Assembly (NCBI RefSeq): GCF_000213175.1 | Contig: NW_009799100.1 | Location: forward strand, 2,859,952-2,923,951 | Reading direction: 5' to 3' | Length of the DNA: 64,000 nt | DNA from: Neurospora tetrasperma FGSC 2508 | Lineage: Eukaryota > Ascomycota > Sordariomycetes > Sordariales > Sordariaceae | In this document: in pieces, positions 9,770 through 21,164 of the stretch | Layout: each line of letters starts with the position of its first letter | Numbering within the stretch: the first letter of the stretch is position 1 | Notes under the pieces: generated by a model | Seen by the model: the letters and a program-made list of their open reading frames with translations, nothing else | Databases searched by the model: none | What the model was told of the DNA's origin: nothing | Made by a program: the position numbers and the translations under genes

Positions 9770-12658
9770 ATGGCGCCGGATAAGAGCCAGTTCCGCTACG
9801 AGCCCGCACCCCCCATACCTACCTACGACGAGGCCGTCGCTTCCGGCGCCGGCAGCCATACCGTCTTCGAAGCCCCACACTCCCCTCTCGATGCCACAGA
9901 CCATACAGAAGGCCACTCCCTGCTCGGCGGTACGGCATCATCATCGAGCACTCATGACCGAGCACGTCCACCGCGCGGCTACCAGCCACCCACAGTCGAG
10001 ACAGACGACGAAGGAGAGTCGTGGAGCTCGTCTGACGATGATAGCGATTCCGAGGCCGATCACGTTCGACGCGAGATGCAAGAGATGGAAATAGACGACT
10101 CCAACCACCGTTCGCAAAGTATATGGGGCAAGCGCATAGGGAGGTTTTCACTACCACGATGGAAGTGGGGGTGGAGGTTACCACAAATATCACTACCCCG
10201 ATTCAGGAGACACGATGCGAACGCCAGTCTGGAATCTGCTACGACGCCAGCCGCCAACGGCAACACGAATAACAGTAATAACGAAGAACAACCAAGCTCT
10301 GGAAGCCGATTCGCCTTCCCAACATTCGGCAGCACCGCCCTTTTCCTGCTGGTTGGGCGCCTCCTCGCCCTGTTCCTTCTTCTCGGCTTTGTTTACTTGA
10401 TATTCGTCTCCGATGTGTTCGGGAACATGTCGCGCCGCCTCGGCTCGGGCATGTTCAATCCCAACGATATCCGGCAATATTTGGAATCCAACATCAGTTC
10501 CAATCAGATCAAGGACAATCTCCAGCATTTCACCTCGTACTCTCACCTGGCTGGTACCGAAGGCGACTACGCCCTGATGGAGGATATCGAGTTGCTCTTC
10601 CGTAAATACGGTCTTGAAGACGTTTCGCGCGACACCTATCACGTATATCTCAATTATCCCAAAGCCGATGGGCGTGCGGTGGAAATCATCGACGACAAGG
10701 CGGACAACGGAAAAGGCAAGGCTATATGGTCTGCGAAGCTGGAGGAGAATGACCAGGCAACTGGGTTGACTGGACACCAGACATGGGCTTTTCACGGTCA
10801 CTCGAAAACGGGTGATGTTCGCGGCCGGCTCATCTACGCCAATTACGGCTCGCGCGAGGACTTCCAGCGCATCAAAGACCTTGGGATCCAGACTGCTGGC
10901 GCCATCGCTCTTGTTCGCTACTACGGCCCCCACGCCGATCGCGCTCTGAAGGTCAAGGCTGCTGAGCTCGCAGGTTTCGCAGGTTGTCTCATCTATTCGG
11001 ACCCACTCGATGACGGTTTCAAGAAGGGCGACACTGCGCCGAAGGGGCCTTTTATGCCTGCTGATGGAGTCCAGCGTGGCAGCGTCAGTCTCATGTCGTG
11101 GGTCGTCGGTGATGTGTTAACCCCGGGCTGGGGCAGCAGGGAAAACATGCCAAGAATGAAGAAGGAACAGACCAAGGGACTGGTCAAAATCCCCTCTCTT
11201 CCGCTTGCCTGGCGTGATGCCAAGGTCCTTCTGCAGCATCTCAAGGGCAAGGGCCAGCGTGTGCCGGAAGACTGGGTGGGCGGTGTTCCTGATGTTGACG
11301 AGTGGTGGACAGGCGATCACGAAAACTCGCCCATTGTCCGGCTCAAGAACGATCAGGACGAAAATGAGAAGCAAGCCATATGGAACGTATACGGAAGCAT
11401 TCTGGGAATCGAGCAGGAAGAGAAGAAGGTCATCATCGGTAACCATCGTGATGCATGGACTTTGGGCGCCGCTGATCCCCATTCAGGCACGGCCATCATG
11501 CTCGAGCTCGCCCGCGTCTTTGGCGAGTTGCTGAGAATGGGCTGGCGCCCGCTCAGGACCATTCAGTTTATGTCTTGGGACGCAGAGGAGTACAACCTCA
11601 TTGGCTCGACTGAATTCGTTGAGCAAAATGATGATATGCTGCGTAAGGACGCGCTGGCGTACATCAACCTCGACACCGCAGTAACGGGCAACACTCTACA
11701 CGTAGCCGGCTCGCCCGTGTTCAAGGGCCTCCTGATGCAAATTCTCGACATAGTCAGAGATCCCTATGAGAACGCCACGCTAAAAGAGCTTTGGGAGCGC
11801 AGAAATGCCAATGACCTCGAGGGCCTCGGCGCGGGCTCGGACTACGTCGCCTTCCAGGACATCGTCGGCACGTCCTCCATCGACCTGCACTTTGATGGCA
11901 AGGGCCACCCCTACCACTCCAGCTACGACACGTTCGAGTGGATGGAACAGGTCGGTGACCCGGACTTTGTCCACCACACGATGCTGGGACAGGTCGTCGC
12001 TCTTCTCCTGTACGAGCTGACCGATCGTCCCGTCTTGCCGTTTGATATGGCGCACTATGCTGAGAAGATCCGTGACTGGACTGGAGAGATCGTCCCGTGG
12101 GTTGAGGATCAGGCCAAGAACGCAAAGAAGGATGCTGTGCCCAAGGAACTTGCGGCGTCGCTCAACAGCATGATAAAGGCCAGCGATGAGGTCATGGAAG
12201 CCGTGCGTCGGTTCGTGGCATGGGAGCATGAATGGCAGTCGAGTGTTGTCGCGAGCGGTGGATGGGAGCCCTCGGGATGGGGCAGGAAGAGGTGCGAGTT
12301 TAATTCGAAGATGGCGTGGTTTGAGACGGATTTGTTGGATCCCGAGGGTGTAAGTCTTTCCTCTCCCTTCTCTCTGCCCTTGCTCTGCTGTCCTTTCCAA
12401 TTATCTCCTCGTCCCCTCTCTTCCCTCCTAAAATGCTAACTCCCCCTTTACCCATTACAGATCCCAAACCGCACCCAATTCAAACACGTCCTCTTCGGCC
12501 CTCAACTCTGGTCCGGCTACGACGAGGCCTACTTCCCTTCGATCCGCGACACCGTCGACTCCGGAGACTGGGGTCTGGCCAACCGCACCATCGCCAAGGT
12601 TGCCGGCATTATCAAACGGGCGGCGGCGAACTTAGCGGAGGGGACTCTTGGAGGATAG
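9770..12658 (+). CDS. Membrane-anchored M28 peptidase, glutamate carboxypeptidase II / transferrin-receptor type (925 aa)
   Basis: Exons 9770-12349 and 12461-12658; the intron has a GTAAGT donor, a GCTAAC branch site and an ATTACAG acceptor. It is a type II membrane protein: a ~185-residue cytosolic tail rich in Ser/Asp, a hydrophobic span at about 188-212, then a lumenal/extracellular part with a PA domain (~340-450), an M28 peptidase domain (~530-780) and a transferrin-receptor-like dimerisation domain at the C-terminus. The zinc ligands and catalytic glutamate expected for the family are all visible: His in NHRDAW (~559), Asp in DPHSG, Glu-Glu in DAEEYN, Asp in NLDT and His in HPYHSSYD. 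It is therefore probably an active metallopeptidase. The tail contains IPTY at 16-19, resembling the PY motif by which yeast Tre1/Tre2 bind the ubiquitin ligase Rsp5. It converges with VPS35. Confidence 0.88.
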
Positions 12659-13437
12659 AGAAAACCTTTGTTGAGATGGCTATGCTACTTGATGTACTTT
12701 TTCCTTCCATTTGTTCTCAAAGCGTTTCTTGTCGTTTTCTTTGGTTTTTGGGTACATATTTTCCAGTTATTACGTAGAACCAGCTCGTTACTGCTGTCTG
12801 TATATTTATTCATACCTTCTTACTTTTGTTTGTCCGATAGAAGATGATCACCGTGGGTGGATGAGTGCATGAGGCAGCGTGTTATTTGGGAAAGGGAACT
12901 TGTCGGAAGAAAATAAAGCGAGCATCGTCGTCACACGCAAGCTCTGTAGTGCTCCGGTTTATACTCTCTTTACCCTTCAATGTTTTGCATCGCATAGCGC
13001 AGTTGGCGGATTGTTTCCCTTGTTGTCACATCCTTCCGTCTCGATCCCTTTTGTGTGGCGGCTAAATATCACCGTCGCTATGAAGCTTGCCACCATAGCA
13101 CAATCCTAGAAAAGCCTCACAAGGCGGAATGATCGCTGATCGAGCTCAGAACCGGCATTCATAGAGCTGATTGTAGTCCCCGAAATGTACACTGAACTGC
13201 GGCTCTCGACGCCTTGCTCTCCGTCATTACATATCTACGTACGGTGGGTTGGTTATAGCTATCGTATCATTGGGGGTTTGGGTTTCCTGTCCTGTCCTGT
13301 CCTGTCCATCCATCATGTAACTGCATCATCATCGCTCATCTGGTGTCGCATCTCGTCACATCTCATCTCGTTCCGTCCGCCGTTGGGCTTTTGTTACAAT
13401 AACAACAAGACTCAAAAAAAGTTCTGCTGCTTACTGC
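12659..13437. other. Intergenic, convergent 3' ends with a (CCTGT)n tract
   Basis: About 780 bases between the stop of the peptidase gene and the stop of VPS35. It contains four-plus copies of CCTGT at 13286-13307. No coding sequence was seen; probably two 3' UTRs. Confidence 0.5.
13286..13307. repeat. (CCTGT)n microsatellite
   Basis: Four perfect CCTGT units plus a partial copy in the space between two convergent genes. Confidence 0.8.
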
Positions 13438-16315
13438 TTACTTGGGAGTAAGCACGATGCCCTCGTACTCCTTGCTCCTGATAATCTCCAAGGTCTGCAT
13501 AAAGTGCTTCCGGCTGGCCTCGACCGAGGCCGAGTCTTGCTGGTTACCGGCCAGGTTGGAGTGTATAAGCTCGATAAGGCCGTTGAGGTACTTTGTGGTA
13601 ACCTACAAGGAGAAAAAAAGATAGTTAGACGCCATGGCTTTTTCTGACGGGGCGAAAAGGGTAAGTGATGACCTACCGATTCATTCTTTTGGTCAAAGTA
13701 ATACACGTATCTGTCCAAGATCTCAACAAACAACTCGATCGAGGTGGCAGTCTCCATGCACGAATCTGCAACACGGAGGGCACGCTGCAGGCATTCGAGA
13801 ACACGCTTGCCGTCTCGGTAAAGCTATCGCATAACATGTTAGAACCGTGTGAAACCTCGCAAAACCAAGAGGAACGGAGAAATGCTGCTACTAACCTCAG
13901 TCTCCTCGGTCTCCCCGTTACTAGCAATAGGAGTCGCCCACCACAAATGACTGGCCAGATAGACAGCCCGGCACTGATCCGGCTTCCTCAACAGCTTGCT
14001 CGCGTGCTGCGCGCACTTGGTGATGAGCGTGTCGTAGTTCTCCTTTCCAAAGTTGCGTGTGCGGTGCAGAGCGCTGGCAATCGCGCAAACGGCCTGGAAC
14101 TGCGCCTTGGAGTCGCTGATCGCCTCCTCATACACCGTAAAGGCCTGCGCAAAGAACTCGTATGCCACCTCCTCGAACTCGGTCTTGTCGGCCATCTGAC
14201 CGCACGAGCAAAAAAGGCGCAGGGACAGCTCGGCGGCGCCGGCGCCGTTGACGCGCGTGTAGAGGGTCGAGATGGCCGAGTGGAGGAACTTGAAGAGCGC
14301 GGAGCACTGCGACTGCCAGTTATCGTCGTAGTGCTCGCGAGCCTTGTAGCGTCGGGCGAGCTTGAGGCCGGCGGTAATGAGAGGCGGCGTCGTGGTCCGG
14401 ATCCGCTCGTTGCCCTCGGCGTAGGCCTTCCTTGTCATCTGCAGGAGGCGGAATTGGGTGTCGTTATCCTCCGCCTGGAGGAGGTGGACAAGGCGGGCCA
14501 GCCAGCCCTGTTCCTCCAAAGTCTCGTCTGTCTCCAGGGCACGGCCGCGCTGCTGCACGACACCGGGGTAGCCAGACGGCGCTTGCGACCCTTCTTTGAT
14601 GAGGACCTTGAGCACCTCCAGGACATTCTCGAGGTTGGCCGTGGTAGTGATGTGGGTTTGGTTCTTGATCAGGTGTCTGGCCACTTCGCCAGCAACAGCC
14701 CGCCGCGTAGGATAGGTTTGTGATTGGAACAGAGGAACGTATGTAGGTAGGGCGAGTGCCGTAAATATCGACACATACCTCTTGAGAGGCGCCTGAAGCA
14801 AGGCCAGGATACTCTGCTGCGCTGGCGGCGAATGCAAATCGGCACTGTTGGCGTGTTCTTTTACCTTTGAGTGGGCGTAGTCGAGGATCTGGTCGACATA
14901 ATCTAGCCTTTCAGGATAGATGTTGAGAGCTAGGTTCGTAAGGGATACACACAGCGCGATGGTGTCCTGGATCGGAAGATGTTGCGCCTGCACAAGGTTC
15001 TTGACCTGCCCGAAAAAGATTTCGTATAGGGGCACGTTCTCGGGAATGCCCCTATGCTTCTTGGCTGGTTCGACTTCATCTCCATTTGTCACGGTAGCCT
15101 CGGTCTCTGCTACTGATGGTTCGGCGTTCAGAGTTTCATCGGTCGAGCCCACATCAGTTTCTGCATGCTCCCCATTTTCAGGGGCTTCGGGTGTCGGCGC
15201 GCTCGCTTCTTCGGTTTCCGCAGCCGATTTTGCGAGTTTCACCCTTTCCAGCAGGTTCGCGAGTGCTTCTTCCTCCAACTGGCCCCTATCCTCGCCTTCT
15301 TCATTCTGCGCCTCTCGCTCGGCGTAGTCGGATAGTCTGTCCATCAGGCCGATAACAATTCCCTTTACGTTAACGTGGGGGTTTAACCTGGACACAGCGG
15401 CGAGGAACTGATCGAGGGTGTGAAGATGGAACTCGTCAGGGAATACCTGAGTGATGACCTCAAGCAGATATTCCTGCGCCAGGACATCCCGACACTGCAC
15501 AACCTGCTCCAGCAGGGGGGCCAGAATGCCATTTTTGTATGTCGGCAGATCCACCAGCTGGCTTAGACGGACAATGTTGTTTCCTACAAGCAATTGCAGC
15601 TCTTTCCTCTCCTGCGTCCGCTGGTCTCTCTCTCTTGAGTGTCCTTGATGTTGTAACCGAACCCAGAGCTTGTTCATCTCAACGAAATTGGTCAGGATGA
15701 AGTTGATCGAGTCCTGCAGGTTGCCCTCTGGGCCTTCGGAGTCGCCAGTCGGGAGATAGTCGCGTGCCTGTCCGGAGAGGTAGTAGCGCAGAAACAAACC
15801 GCGAACAGGGTGCTGGACACCACGGCTCATGTCCATCATGTCCTTCATTAACTCCTTGACGGGAGCGCCGTCGATGGACATGTAGGCGGTGCCGACCGTG
15901 ATCATGAGATAAAGGCGGGGTATAATGTTGCCGGCATACTGGACGAGTTCGTAGAGGTCGGCGAGGTGGTTAACGGGGTGATTCTCGCGCAAGTGGACGG
16001 AGAGGTACCGGAGAGCATCGAAGACAGCCATGTAGAGCTCGTAGTACTGTTTGGGGCCCAGACTGCTGGTTCGAAGCTCCGAGACAAGGGTGGAGCTATA
16101 AGTTGTCGAGGGTGGTCGACGGTCAGCACCAGCACCAGCGCATATCGGGCCATGCCGTGACACGCTCCGTTGGGGACATACCAGCACTTGAGAGCATCCA
16201 TGAGCTTTCCGGGGGTGTCGAGACATTTGCGCATGAGGGTGCTTTGCTGGCGCACAGCGATCAAGGCATCTTCGAGGAGGCGGGCCTGGTCCTCAGGCGG
16301 CGCGGGGGTCGACAT
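13438..16315 (-). CDS. vps35: VPS35, retromer core subunit (881 aa)
   Basis: Exons 16315-16182, 16095-13896, 13823-13677 and 13602-13438. All introns are GT-AG, phases join exactly, and the total is 882 codons. Vps35 is the helical-solenoid scaffold of retromer, which with Vps26, Vps29 and sorting nexins returns cargo receptors from endosomes to the Golgi. Diagnostic sequence is the N-terminal block [33 protein letters not shown], followed by the PRLYLM motif (~residues 105-110) known to be needed for Vps26 and Rab7 contacts. The C-terminal exons encode the conserved helical end ([31 protein letters not shown]). A Glu/Ala-rich acidic linker at ~residues 320-390 is typical of fungal versions. 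Length fits the family. It is transcribed away from the F-box gene. Confidence 0.95.
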
Positions 16316-17171
16316 GTCGCTTCTTTGCTGCTTGTAGCGCTCCTACGATGCGTGAGGGTGGATGTCTTTGGCGTCGTGTTTGATCCAACGGTTGTTGTGT
16401 TTGAGGTGGCTAGAAAGCGCGGGACCATACGAGCATTAATCTTGTGCTGGTGAAGGGAACGGGAATGGCGCAGTAAAATGTAGTGAATGTCGGGGATGTT
16501 GTTCAGAGGCGCGGAATGACGACGCTCGAGGAGAGAGAGCCGTAGCTGAGCTGGGCTGTCTGGGCTGTTGGAGGTAGAGTTCCAAAGGCACTTCGCATGA
16601 GCTGCCTGTAACAGCTAACAGGTCAGCGGGGAGTATCCATATGTTGCAGGGTGTGAGCTGTTAGTGGAACTAGCATAGCCAAACATGAAGCTGCCCCTGG
16701 CTGCCCACCAAGCTGAAGCTCTTGATTACGTAAGGCACTCCATGTGTGATACTTGGATGACACAGACATAAGGGTTAGGGGTAGCAAGCATATCTGGAGA
16801 CACCAGTCGCACCCAGACGGGTTCACTCTTACAACCCAAAACAACTGTACTTCCCATCATCATCTTCGTCGACATACCTAGACATTCCCCGTCCTTCCTC
16901 GTCATCTAATGTCCGACTGCCCGAGTCTATTCTTTGTGTTCGGCTGTTTTACTCTCCAATCCAGTCTTGACGCCTGGATTCTGGGGTACAACAAGCAACA
17001 CAATATTGGACCAAGTGGCTCTACCTTCGACTTCCTGCTTCCACTAACGAACTGAGTTTGCTGAACGCCAGTGGGCGCTTGGATACATAACCTATTAAGA
17101 CTATTTATTCATTCAAACGGTTTTCTTCGCTGCTCACTTATACTTTGGTCGCCGCCCCCGTGGTCAACAAC
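16316..17171. other. Divergent promoter region between VPS35 and the F-box/ankyrin gene
   Basis: About 850 bases separating two divergently transcribed genes, so it must hold both promoters. An AT-rich, pyrimidine-rich segment (~17085-17140) lies just before the F-box gene start. No specific factor site or RNA gene was recognised. Confidence 0.5.
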
Positions 17172-20100
17172 ATGACCGCGCTCAACACCTTGCCGGCCGA
17201 ACTTCTCCTGGACATTGGAGAACGTCTCGATCGCAGAGACTTGGCCTCTCTGATCCGTGTCTCCAGATCTTGTCACGCTGTCTTGACTGACAAATTATAC
17301 AATGTCAGAGGCAAGCAAGAGGCTGTGCGTTGGGCCGCCGATAATGGCAGCTGCTTGGTCATGAAAACCGCGCTATCGCGATCCCTCAATGAGAATGAAA
17401 AGTCCGAACTCGTCAGCATACCCATCCTTCGTCCGCTTGTGCCGCCAGACCGCCGCTGGCCGCTAATGGCTACTCCGCTTGCTCGCGCATCGTATCATGG
17501 TCATCTTGATGTTGTCACCTATCTCTTGAATGTTGGAGCACGCCAAGACATATCGTCGTACCGGCTCTGCAAGTGCATTGACTTGCAAAGTATCTTCGAG
17601 GGCTTCGAGGGCCACGATTTTCCCAATGTCCCGACTTGGTATCCTCTTCACTACGCAATATGCAGGTAAGTCTCGAGCCCTTACCGTTTGGCATGCTCCC
17701 CAATTTGCTGGTTCTGAACAATGCTTCACAGCAGTAAGAATGAAGAGATCGCGCTGCTCCTTATCGACCGGGGTGCGCCCTTGGTGGTGTGTCAAGGTGG
17801 CCCCCATATCACTGCACTCCAAAGTGCCGCTGCGAACGGTTGTCTAAAGGTCGTACAGCGTCTCGCGAAACGATACCGTGAGCTGAATCATGGTCCTTTG
17901 TTGACCCCCGGGCAGAGGGTAGATGTAGGTCGTCCGCCGGCCCCCAATGCAACCGATGCTCGTCTCAACTCTGCGATGCACTACCTCGCGCTGTGTCCGC
18001 GTCGTGAATATGTTCGCGAAATCTGTCTCTACCTGATGGACCTCGGGGTTCCGCTAGATACTCCATGGGGTAGTATGGCCATGTCGCCCCTTTTAATGGC
18101 ATGCGCATTGGGAAATTTTACGGTAGCTAGTGAATTTGTGCAATTCGGAGCAAACCTTCAACGTCGGGATCCGACAGAGCAGGAACGTCAACAACTTCTC
18201 CAAGAAGACGTGTTGCCCGAACACCGGCAAACAAACGCCTCATACGTGTACACTGCCCTGGGAGCCACGTATAGACGAGCTAAGCAGGCCGGCGTTGTGT
18301 GGCGTCCAGGCGGCAAGGCGCGCTGGGAAATCGAACGGCAGAACTTTATCAGAATATTCATCCAGCACAATGGCAAGGTTAACGAACCCGTCAGTCGAGC
18401 TGGTGACACCGCTTTGGCAAGAGCAGCCGAACGAGGGCTCGTGGCTGAGGTCCGAATACTTATCTCGGAGGGAGGCGCTGTTGTTGACAAGCCAGATGCG
18501 TTTGGAATGACACCGTTGTGCAAGGCTGCTCTACACGGTGGACTTGCTGCCGTTGAAAGTAGGTTTACATCACCATTACATCTCAGTGCTCCGCTTTCTG
18601 ATGGGCATGTATTAACTTGGTTCACAGCGCTCTTGGAAGCCGGGGCGGACCCAAACCTTCCCAGTCGAATTGGTCAAATCACGGCCCTGGAGATGATCAG
18701 TGGCATGATTGCGGTGCCAGAAATCGAGCAAATAATCATCTTGCTACTACGCTACGGTACACGTGTAGGAAGATTATCACCTCGATCTCCCCATCAGTAT
18801 GAACGAACTCACTTGATCGGTTTGTTGAAGCGAGTTCTCGATCGTAACAACCCTTCAGACTACTTGGCCGTGTCGACAATTCTCGAAAACAGTACTGAAG
18901 CAAACATAGCGCGTGGGTGTTGGCAATACGCAGCCGAGGTTGCCCTTCGTCTCGATAAGAATGGGGATTCCAAGAAGCCAGGACACAGACAATTGTGCTT
19001 ACTCCTAGGTACCTTTGGTTCCAACGTTGGCTATGCCTTTGATGATTCCAGACTCTGCTCGATTGTTAAGCAGCTCATCAAGACAGGCCACCCGGAGAAC
19101 ATGTCGTGTCTGTTTTACCTTGGAGGAAGGAATATGGAACTTCAACTGCGGGACTATTTCCCAAGCGTGGTTAGGACACTCAGCGGCGTCTTCACTCGAG
19201 AAGCGATGCTGGCCTTGGCCTTGACGCATAGTAAAGAATCAGCGTTGCCTTTGGTCTCTCAATTGCTCGCTGACAACGATATCGACGTCACTGGGAGACT
19301 TCACTGTCTCAGCACCAAACCGACGCTACTTCATCTGGCTTGTAGCAACGGCGACTGGGGATCCGCAGGCCTGCTTATCACCAGAGGTTGTTCCGCGAAC
19401 GCTGTCAATGGGTGTCTTTTAACGCCCTTGGCGGAGGCCGCAGCGGGCGGTTACAGGAAGCTGGTCGAAGCTCTGATGGACTGTACAGCGGCTGATCCAC
19501 ACGAGTCATTCCGGAGTCCTTCAGACACCACCAGAGTATTGCAAGATCACTTGGCAGTTCAAGAAGACTTTCTTCGCCCGCCTCCCGGAGCCAAGCTCTC
19601 CCAATTCGTCGTCCGTGAGCTCATGAAGCTCCAGGGTGCACCTTTAGGGTTTACCGATAGTGATACCAGCAATCAGCACTCATTGGACCCATCTCTTCCC
19701 AAAAGGGGGGCTCGGAACCGTTACACGCCACATCTCTCTGGATTCTCTGCTCTTGAAGCGGTAAGTTGCGTATATTTGTAGGTAGTCTTCGCAGTCCCGA
19801 TTACTAACCTCCTGCACAACTTAGGCCTGTCACGAGGGACACACCGGTGTCGTAAAAGCAATTCTCAAACGTCACCCCCTTGCAAGACATACCCATCTCC
19901 AAGTCCAAAGGGGTTACATGCTCGTAAAGCCGTCGTCCAGTCTTCTGACTGATGCGATCATGAACGGACACTGGGACACAACGCACATTTTACTCAACAA
20001 CGGAGCAGATCCCAACCAGGGCATCCTCCGCGGCTGTCTCGACCTAACTCCCCTCCACATCTGCGTGGAGGCACTTGTGCACACAGTCCGGTTGTACAAC

Positions 20101-20520
20101 GCCGAAGCCGAGACCCTTGCTACCGAGCAGCCTATACCCCCCGGCTCCGAGGCTCCGCCCCCGTTCCCACCGGATATGCATCCCCAACTATTGCCGTTCG
20201 TCAAGAGAATTCAGAAAATTGTTAGTGTCATTGCGCACCTAAAGAACAGAGGTGCAAAGGAGGAATCAGACAATTCTGTATTCAGGATCGTTCACAAACT
20301 GGAGGGTGAACCGTTCTCGCATAATACAATGGACTTGTTGAAGAGGTTTATGAACAGAGAGGACCCAGAGTACATGGGGGGAAGGTTCATGGAGAGACAT
20401 GAGGTGGTGGTGACGAGGAAGTTTACGCTGGATCCGGAGGGCAAGAAGATTGTTCTGAGTGCTGAGGCAAACGACGAATCGAAGAATGAGGGTAAGGGTC
20501 TCCCGAAGAAGACAAAGTAA
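17172..20520 (+). CDS. F-box and ankyrin-repeat protein (1049 aa)
   Basis: Exons 17172-17665, 17732-18558, 18628-19760 and 19825-20520 (all GT-AG). The ATG at 17172 is the first in the frame. Residues ~5-45 form an F-box (LNTLPAELLLDIGERLDRRDLASLIRVSR pattern), which in other proteins binds Skp1 of SCF ubiquitin ligases. The remainder is largely ankyrin repeats: units with TPLCKAALHGG, LLEAGADPN, TLLHLACSNGDW, TPLAEAAAGG and HILLNNGADPNQG are readable, some degenerate. Splicing out the 69-nt stop-free intron at 18559-18627 restores a normal ankyrin helix-turn-helix unit. The likely role is a substrate receptor of an SCF ligase (inference); the substrate is unknown. Fungal genomes often hold many such fast-evolving F-box/ankyrin genes. 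A Lys/Glu-rich tail ends the protein. Confidence 0.85.
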
Positions 20521-21164
20521 TCATGGTAATGATGGGGTGGCGCACTTTGGCGGTATTTGGGTCGTGTTGCATAACTCTTTGCATTTGTTTTCGGATATCT
20601 TTCGCCGGATCAGCGAAATACTAATCAAGGGGTGTTTGGGAACAGCGATTAATTAGCCCAAGTACCAAGTAGCGATTAACAACATGAAATGTTTCAATGT
20701 GCTTCAAGCTGCGATGTTTTGTTGACCTGGATAATTTCGTTAGACTCCAATGATGAGCCTTACACAATGCCTGTGCAGTTCAACCCCACAGTTAGAGACA
20801 TGGCAATCCCTTGGGCTCTTTGGCTTTGATACAAGCTCCCATATGGTGTACTTGATTTTGACAAAAGCATATTCACAGCTTGAAAACGCCTAGGGAAGTT
20901 GACTCGAGGTCTCGAGCTAAACATCTTACGAGTAGTGGACTTTAAACTTGACGATGGTTAGTCAAGACGTGGTCGGTCCCATCTGAGGAACAAGGGCCCC
21001 AAACAAAGTGGGTCTCCGACCAACACCATGCCAAGCTAGTTTAAAGATTGGACTGACGTTGGGCTCTAAATACCTATCCTACAGCACTATACTTGGACTT
21101 CTCTCCTCAACTCTTTTCTCTCTTTTTCCCATCATTTTCTCCTTCTATTTCAAATCATATAAAA
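20521..21164. other. Intergenic, promoter of the multispanning membrane protein
   Basis: About 640 bases. Pyrimidine-rich sequence lies at 21095-21150 just upstream of the ATG, and the rest is unremarkable. No gene was seen. Confidence 0.45.

Noticed and set aside
13665-14723. 352-codon plus-strand frame
   Set aside because: Antisense shadow of VPS35 exons.
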